The notes below the pieces were generated by a model. That model saw only the letters and a list, made by a program, of their open reading frames with translations. It searched no databases and was not told the DNA's origin. Both the position numbers and the translations under genes were made by a program. This document shows positions 1-64,000 of a stretch of DNA of 64,000 nucleotides, piece after piece. Source of the stretch: Hemibagrus wyckioides (Eukaryota > Chordata > Actinopteri > Siluriformes > Bagridae); NCBI RefSeq assembly GCF_019097595.1, contig NC_080720.1, forward strand, positions 28,092,852 to 28,156,851. Reading direction: 5' to 3'. How positions within the stretch are numbered: the stretch's first letter is position 1; each line of letters opens with the position of its first letter.

Positions 1-595
1 GATTTTGGGAACTAATTTCTCAGCGTAGGGTGGTCATATGCAAATAAAGTTTGCACCCATAGAAATTGTGTTTCGTGAAGGTGACCTCATTAGTATTCAT
101 GAGCCCAAAATAGTTCGCATTTGACCTCAATACACACGCGTGTCAGGCGTGATGCTCGGGAAAACGCAATACACAGGATGTTGCAAAATAAACACATGGC
201 ACTGGTAATTAAACGGGCAGACGGTCAAGAGCAATTTTTAATATTTATATCAAAATTTTTTATTAGCTTTCTAACCAACGTATTTGCATTCAATTTGAAC
301 CACAAATAATAATTTGATAGCAATTTTGGGACAGCTGGTATATGAAGTTATCGATTTTCACCCTGATTACTGAGGAGCAAAAAGCACTGATGGTGGTTGC
401 TACTCTTTGCTCTATTTTGTACTCCTTTTTCCACCACCGCTCCTGTATATTATTTGTAGTGTATAATAAAAGGCCCTCTTTCAGCAGGACTGTTACAGTA
501 AAATGTATTGTAACATTTAAAACCGTCATTATAAAAGATATTCTAAAAAGACAAGATTAAATATATGTATTTAACATAGTGTTTTACCCCAACAG
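1..595. other. Left-edge sequence, no gene recognised
   Basis: AT-rich sequence upstream of the first importin-alpha fragment. Short open frames exist on both strands but none resembles a known protein, and I found no armadillo-type exon here. The 5' half of the importin-alpha copy must lie outside the window or be lost. Confidence 0.5.
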
Positions 596-2753
596 GAAGT
601 TGCTATCCAGTGAAAAACAGCCTCTTGTTTACTGGATCATGGAAGCAGGTCTGATCACTAAATTAGAGAGCTTCCACAATATCACCGGTGAGAAGACATA
701 ACAGTAAACATTTCAACAACATTCCTTACATACGTTTACCTTTTAAGGTGATGGCACGACATTCAGGGACACGGAGCCATTGATGCCCTGCCTGTCTGTT
801 CCCAACTTGTTTCTGTTTACTGTAAGTACTTCTGTCTACTGGTAGATTAAATTTACACTTTTTCAGTTTTTCCTGAACACACTAGTGCATAGGTCTATGA
901 TTTCGGACGCACTGTGAAATTTGCATCAGTAGTTTTGCAAAGGTTTATGTAGCTAGCAAGGAATGGACGACTAACACGAACCTTTTCAAGAAATAAACGC
1001 ATATGATAAACACATTTTGTACCACAGCACTGTTAAATTCTTAAATCTATTTGGTCAGGATGTCTGTGTTACTAGTGGAACCTGAGAACATTTGTAGATA
1101 ATGCTCATTACTGAACACTTCCTTCTTGCTCGGTTGTAGACGAGTTACATCGTGATGGGAACAGAGAAGCAGAGTTCGGAACACCGGGGCGCTGGCTCAG
1201 TTCTCCAGCCAGCTGCACCACCCGAATAACTACATCCGGAAGGTGGCGGCATGGACGCTGTCCGATATCACAGCAGGGACAGAATCACAAATCCAGGAGG
1301 TGATTGACGCAGGCCTGCTGCTCCTACTGGTGGAGGTCCTGCAGAAGGTCAGACACGCTCAATGCAGGATATTAGCTGCTTTAACTTATAGCCTTATAGC
1401 TCTAGTGCCAAAATAAAGAAGCAAACATTTGCACGCCAAACATTTACGAAAAACAATTACTGTGTAAATTGTTGTTTTGTTTTTATCAGATTATTGCCTG
1501 AAAAGCTGATTAGATCATAGTGGGCTATGCTGTTATAGGAAAGTTATCCATGATGGCATGGTGTAAAACAGTTACCACTCTGAAGTAGAGAACAGTGCAT
1601 CCCCAAAGTGTTTATCATCAAATGTTTCTTTTGTCACAGGGAGACTATAAGACCCAGAAAGAGGCTATGTGCACTGTCACCAACTACATCAGTGGGGGGG
1701 GCACTGCAGCAGGTCACCTACTTGGTTCAGTCTGGAGTGCTCAGCCCTCTCATGAACTTCCTGTCAGCCAATACCAGCAAAACCATCTTACTCATTCTGA
1801 ATGCCATCAAGCACCAAGGTGAAGGAATTTAGTGCATTCTAGTTTCTGTGAAAGCCACATCAACCCTGGCTACACGCACGCAGAACTTCTATACAATCTA
1901 TGTTGAACGCTGATGAATTCTGTCAAAACACTGAGGCATGACTTCTGACTGGCACACAACAGGAAAGATCACGAGTACGAATTGCAATGAGGCTATAGAG
2001 AGTGAAACTGGCTGTGCTCTCAGGAAGAGATGCGTGGCATGCTCACAACGACTCTAGACAACCATGGGCATTCATGCATGCAGAATCAGGTGGATAGTGA
2101 TTTCCTCCGATTGTGTTATGCCACCCCTGATGTTACACGAGGAACAAGATGCAGTTGGTCATCTCGGAGGAAACATGTGATATCCTTCCTGATTAGTAGC
2201 TGGTGTGTGATAGGGAAGAGATGCCTAATGGGAGGGAATTGGCTATGAATAAAAAAAAACTCACATAAAACTATAAAATTAGGGCAAAACCTCATGTTGA
2301 AATAATTTTATTGTGTTACAGTGGTGGAAATTCCTATTCTGCTATGTGTAACATTTGCAGGCCTCATTAATCTATCTTCGTTCGAACAAATTTATTCCTT
2401 AATCGTTTTTAGTTGCATTTACACAAGAAATATAGAATTCATTAAAACCAAGTTTGTTCTAAAAACGCTCAGGCTCTTGGGTTTGTGTAACTTTACAGAT
2501 GAGACTCGTTCATGTGACCCTTGACTGAGTTACTGCAGTGTTATGTAGAGATTACGGTGTCAGGTGTGTGGGTTCTGTGATTGTCAGTACATTTTTCTGC
2601 TGTGCTGACCTACAGGCTGCAGATGAGATGGGCGAGACGGAGGAGCTGTGTCTTATGATCGAGGAATGCGGAGGACTGGACAGGATCGAGGCACTCCAGA
2701 CCCACAAGGACAAAATGATCTACAAAGCTACACTCAAAATCATAGAGAAATAG
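596..2753 (+). pseudogene. Importin subunit alpha (KPNA2/KPNA7-type) pseudogene, 3' part
   Basis: Five exon-like blocks, in order, match the armadillo-repeat region and C-terminal end of importin alpha, the adaptor that binds nuclear localisation signals and importin beta. They are 596-687 (KLLSSEKQP...), 748-821 (GDGTTFRD then HGAID), 1140-1347 (IVMGTEKQ then NTGALAQF...), 1640-1818 (GDYKTQKEA...) and 2616-2753 ([20 protein letters not shown]...). Introns and mostly plausible splice sites are kept, so it is not a processed copy. Lesions visible: a frame break near 768-772 between FRD and HGAID where about four residues are missing; a frame break near 1170-1180 where about three residues are missing; one extra G in an eight-G run at 1694-1701; an out-of-frame join between the last two blocks; and TAG at 2751-2753 where the family has Tyr (IEKYFS). 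The exons between the first and second blocks and between the second and third, which encode several armadillo repeats, are absent. KPNA2 versus KPNA7 cannot be settled by eye. Confidence 0.82.
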
Positions 2754-3299
2754 TTAAGTGTAAGTAAGTGTGCAGTGAAATACTGAACATATCTGTCTGT
2801 TCTCACCAGTTCAGACCATCAGTAGTTAGAGGTTTCTTTCTGCCTATACCTGATTATTTTGAAGCGCTGGTTTATGTTTAATCATATGCAAATCAGTTAG
2901 ATTGTAATCTGAAGGCATCATGAAATTAATGTCATGGGTCTTGGACCCATGAAATGTACATAGGTTTATATATATATATATATATATGCTACAGCCAAAG
3001 ACGGGGAATGAAAAGAAGTATGTAGTAACAGTTCATAATGTGCAAATATTACAGAATGGAAAGTGATCAATTTAACGTGTCTTTGGATTACATGAGCAGT
3101 AACAGTAACATGCTGAATTACAATGGAGTAAGTGAGTCTTATGGATATCTAAGCGATCCTGAATTTAAGAAGCCGTCTGTCAATTGCAATTGTCTAGAAA
3201 ACATAATTGTAACTAATTGTTTTCCTCACAAAACATCATTTCTTTACACATGAAAAAAGAAACATTTTGGATGACAATGGGGCTGAGTAAATTATCTGT
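2754..3299. other. Intergenic spacer
   Basis: Sequence between the importin-alpha pseudogene and the SMURF2 promoter region. It holds a short (TA)n run near 2970-2988. An open frame at 3038-3253 resembles nothing I know. No other feature seen. Confidence 0.5.
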
Positions 3300-3938
3300 T
3301 CTGGAAGTGAACTTAGATGTAGACGCTGTTCCTCGGTTTGTCCACGCGATGTCGCTGTCGGTCATTTTGTAGGCAGAAACGGGGTGTGACCTAAATGCCT
3401 CCGCGCTTCCTACACGCGCGCACTGTTTTAGTGTGCGACATAATGGCGTTCGGCTTCACACCCTAGTGCCCTACATGTCTATTTGGAATGCGGCCCCGGG
3501 TTAAATACATTTTGGCTGCCCACAACTTTCACTCCGAACGAAAATAAACTGGTTTGTCCAAGAACAGCGGTGATTTCCCATGGAGCGGGATTAAATAACA
3601 CTTCCACAAGGTTTAGGGTTTCCAGGCTGCTCTTATTATTATTATTTATTATTATTTTAAGGGCATGTACATATTATGATGTGAGACGTGGATTTTGTAG
3701 GGGGGAAAAATTCGCTGGAAAGTTTGATTTGAATGTTTGGTGTTAAAAACCCATCCGGAGACAGTAATGCGGCGTCTTCAGTGGATTCACTCGCTGTTGT
3801 TGGAGTGTGAACGCTGATTAAAAAAAAAGAAAAAAGATACGGTTTCTTTTAGGAACACTTCTGTCGTTTTCTCTAGCCAGGTAAATAATTTAGTAGAGAA
3901 TAACTCGGAATAAACGTCAAGCTGGAATTATAAAGGGA
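3300..3938 (+). promoter_or_regulatory. smurf2: SMURF2 presumed promoter and 5' UTR
   Basis: This stretch directly precedes the SMURF2 start codon and is locally richer in CpG than its flanks (clusters near 3340-3450 and 3480-3500). It contains an ATGGCG core at about 3443, which resembles a YY1 site. No convincing TATA box is placed well enough to call a start site. The 5' UTR must run into exon 1 before 3939. The promoter role is inferred from position and CpG content only. Confidence 0.4.
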
Positions 3939-61968
<58,030 letters not shown>

Positions 61969-62760
61969 GGAAGCCCCCCTACCCTCCCCTACCCTCCCCA
62001 CACTCAAAAACACAAACACAGACACACAATCAGCAACCGAGAAAGTCCAACGCTGGTTTTGGGGGTTAATCCCTTCATCTTCTCTCAGCTGCTATCACCA
62101 GATCTAGTAGAAGTTATGTTTGGTCCAGAAGTCATCTCTTTGCTTCAATGACTAAAAAGTGAAACTAGAAAAAAAGACAAATTTTTTGCCTCCTCTGTAT
62201 AATATACAAAGTCTGTAATGCAGGCAGGGTAACGTTTTCACCTCAATCATGGATGTTTTTCGAGACCGCAGCATTCGCTGTTCGCTGAAATTGCCTTTTG
62301 ATTGTAATGAGAGACTCGTCTCTAAAATAAGAGATATTAAACTCTGAGTGTTTACTATGAGAGCCATCACCCCAGCACCGTGGACAGCCATATTTATATT
62401 TCTGCAGTTCACACTTTAAAATTAGAAATCGAATCGAGTCCATGTGATATAATGTGATTAAATTGATCAATTCTGACTATAACAGTTAGTGTCAAAGGAG
62501 TGGATGAATAAAAGTGAAACACACTGCTGCTTGTAGTCCAGAAACCTATTTTAGTGACAGTGTAATTAGCTGAGTTCGCAGAGAAAATTGGATAGTTACG
62601 GATACAGAAAAGAATATTTGTTGCCTTCACAGACACACAGTACTAAACAGTACTATCTAGCGCTGATGTGTGTGTGTGTGTGGTTGTAACCAATAAACAT
62701 TGGCATTGCAGAGTAGTTTAATAAAATAAAATAATAAAGGGAATAAAATTGACGTGTATT
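61969..62760 (+). other. smurf2: SMURF2 3' UTR (proximal part)
   Basis: Non-coding sequence after the stop codon. AATAAA hexamers lie at 62507-62512, 62692-62697, 62720-62725 and 62742-62747. The cluster at 62692-62747 is the most likely cleavage region, but more distal AATAAA words at about 63006 and 63771 leave longer forms possible. Confidence 0.6.
62692..62747 (+). terminator. smurf2: Candidate SMURF2 polyadenylation signals
   Basis: Several AATAAA hexamers within about 55 bp, roughly 725-780 bp after the stop codon. A T- and GT-bearing stretch follows (GACGTGTATTCATTTGG). Use is inferred from motif and position only. Confidence 0.45.
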
Positions 62761-64000
62761 CATTTGGCTCAGAGGTTAAAGGTCATGCTCAGTTGGTCTC
62801 CAACTGCACTCCCAAGTATTTGACCTCAACCTTGAAGCCATTAAAACCTGATTAAATGACTCTCTGATTCGGACCACAGTAAACATACACAGAAAATACA
62901 CTAGCTGATATGAAGAAGCAAGCTTGGGGCTGATTTCTTTCTTGCCCAGACTGTAGACACTTTAACCCTCCGCTGTATGCTCAGAGTCAATGTGTGTAGA
63001 AAAAAATAAACCAGCTAGCAAACGAATAACATCCCACATTTTTATTATATGAAGGGAAACGCTGATCCTGGATCACCCCAGAACACCAGAGCACTTTAGA
63101 AAGGAGGCGAGGAAGATAGCAGGTTAACATTAGAGGTGATTTTACTTGGTTCTAATCGTGTAGCTGATTTGTACAAGTATATATATCCACATCTTTTATA
63201 AAAAAAAAAAAAAAAAAAAAAAGGTTTTATATCTTGCTATTTCAGGACATAACCTCAGGTCATGTAGGATTGTTATTTTTGTTCACTTTTATGGGACTGG
63301 ATTTTCCTTATGTTATTGAGGTTGGCCTCCAATCTGTGTGTTAACGAGATCTAACTGGTTGCCAGCATTGTTTGTTTTTGTTTTTTTTTGGTTGAAATAC
63401 AGCAGTGAAAAACGACATCTCAGTGTTCCAAAGAACAGGTCATCTAATATCTTTCCTCTCTGTTCATTTAGGTCAGTCGTTAATTCGGTCAGCTGAGCCG
63501 TGTGTATCGAGTCTGACGTTTGCTTCAACAGTATTGGACTGCTTCTGCGAATCTAGTGTATGGTGCTGTGATCATAAAGCCATGTTACGTCTGTGCTCAT
63601 CCTGGGACTCTTCAGGAATTAGAATCTCAGTATCCTGTATCACCTTAAAGAGAGTCTGCTCAACATTTCTTCCTCATGTCCTCTCAGGGAGTTTTTCCTT
63701 GGCATCATCTAAAATCTAGAACCGGATTACTGTAAAGCTGCTCTGTGACCATGTCTATTGTTTCTATACAAATAAAACGTAAGTGAATTAATGTAGCAAG
63801 AAAACAAAATAGGGATGTGAGGCAACAGGCCGAGATCTTCAAATATGATTTTTATAAAATAAGTCCGTGATTCATCCAGGTTGGTGGAATGATAAAAACC
63901 TCCACCTGAGCTTCATAATGCTACAAGTATTCAGCTTCATGGTCAAACATTTTTTGCACACCAACTCCGCTGGGCATGAAACAGATATCTGTTGGGCGAG
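62761..64000. other. Distal 3' UTR or intergenic sequence
   Basis: No gene recognised. It contains a 23-base A run at 63200-63222, a T-rich run near 63381 and an old interspersed repeat at about 63480-63780. An AATAAA at 63771-63776 belongs to that repeat. Confidence 0.5.
63480..63780 (+). repeat. Decayed teleost interspersed repeat
   Basis: CTCTTCAGGAATTAGAATCT, TCAGTATCCTGTATCACC, CAGGGAGTTTTTCCTTGGCA and CTGTAAAGCTGCTCTGTGAC, ending CTATACAAATAAAACG, match from memory a repeat often seen in fish genomes. It may be a retroelement tail. Family not named with confidence. Confidence 0.5.

Overview
This window is vertebrate nuclear DNA, almost certainly from a teleost fish. It has long introns with GT/AG splice sites, many CA/TG, CT, AT and TTTA microsatellites, tRNA-derived SINEs of teleost type, and Tc1-like and pogo-like DNA transposons. 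A catfish-like source is a guess from repeat flavour only. I see no prokaryotic features.

Layout. (1) Positions 1-2760 hold the decayed 3' part of an importin-alpha (karyopherin alpha, KPNA2/KPNA7-type) gene on the + strand. Five exon fragments remain, with frameshifts, missing armadillo exons and a nonsense codon near the C-terminus. I call it a pseudogene. (2) Positions 3939-61968 hold one complete 20-exon gene on the + strand. It encodes a 759-residue HECT E3 ubiquitin ligase with the order C2, WW1, WW2, WW3, HECT. The extra first WW domain and the linker sequences identify it as SMURF2 rather than SMURF1. All 20 exons join in frame (2,280 coding bases) and all 19 introns are GT...AG. (3) Positions 61969-64000 hold the 3' UTR and downstream sequence with several AATAAA signals and a decayed interspersed repeat.

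Intron 1 (23 kb) and intron 11 (9 kb) hold most of the accessory DNA. This includes a 1,248-bp Tc1-like element with 29-bp inverted repeats and a transposase frame broken by one stop codon; two decayed copies of a related Tc1-type MITE; a TA-flanked pogo/Tigger-like MITE and a second pogo-like remnant carrying what looks like a transposase start; a 655-bp foldback element with TTAA ends; and SINEs of at least two subfamilies, three of them with readable target-site duplications. There are also several unrelated tandem arrays, including a 70-bp minisatellite that fills most of intron 5 and is interrupted by a SINE.

Function. SMURF2 attaches ubiquitin to SMADs, TGF-beta receptors and other targets. 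The C2 domain binds membrane and autoinhibits, the WW domains bind PPxY motifs, and the HECT cysteine (residue 727 here) carries ubiquitin. I found no wholly new gene system. The points most worth a second look are the importin-alpha pseudogene beside SMURF2, TG-repeat tracts abutting several SMURF2 3' splice sites, a 39-nt exon in the WW3-HECT linker, and the TTAA foldback element.
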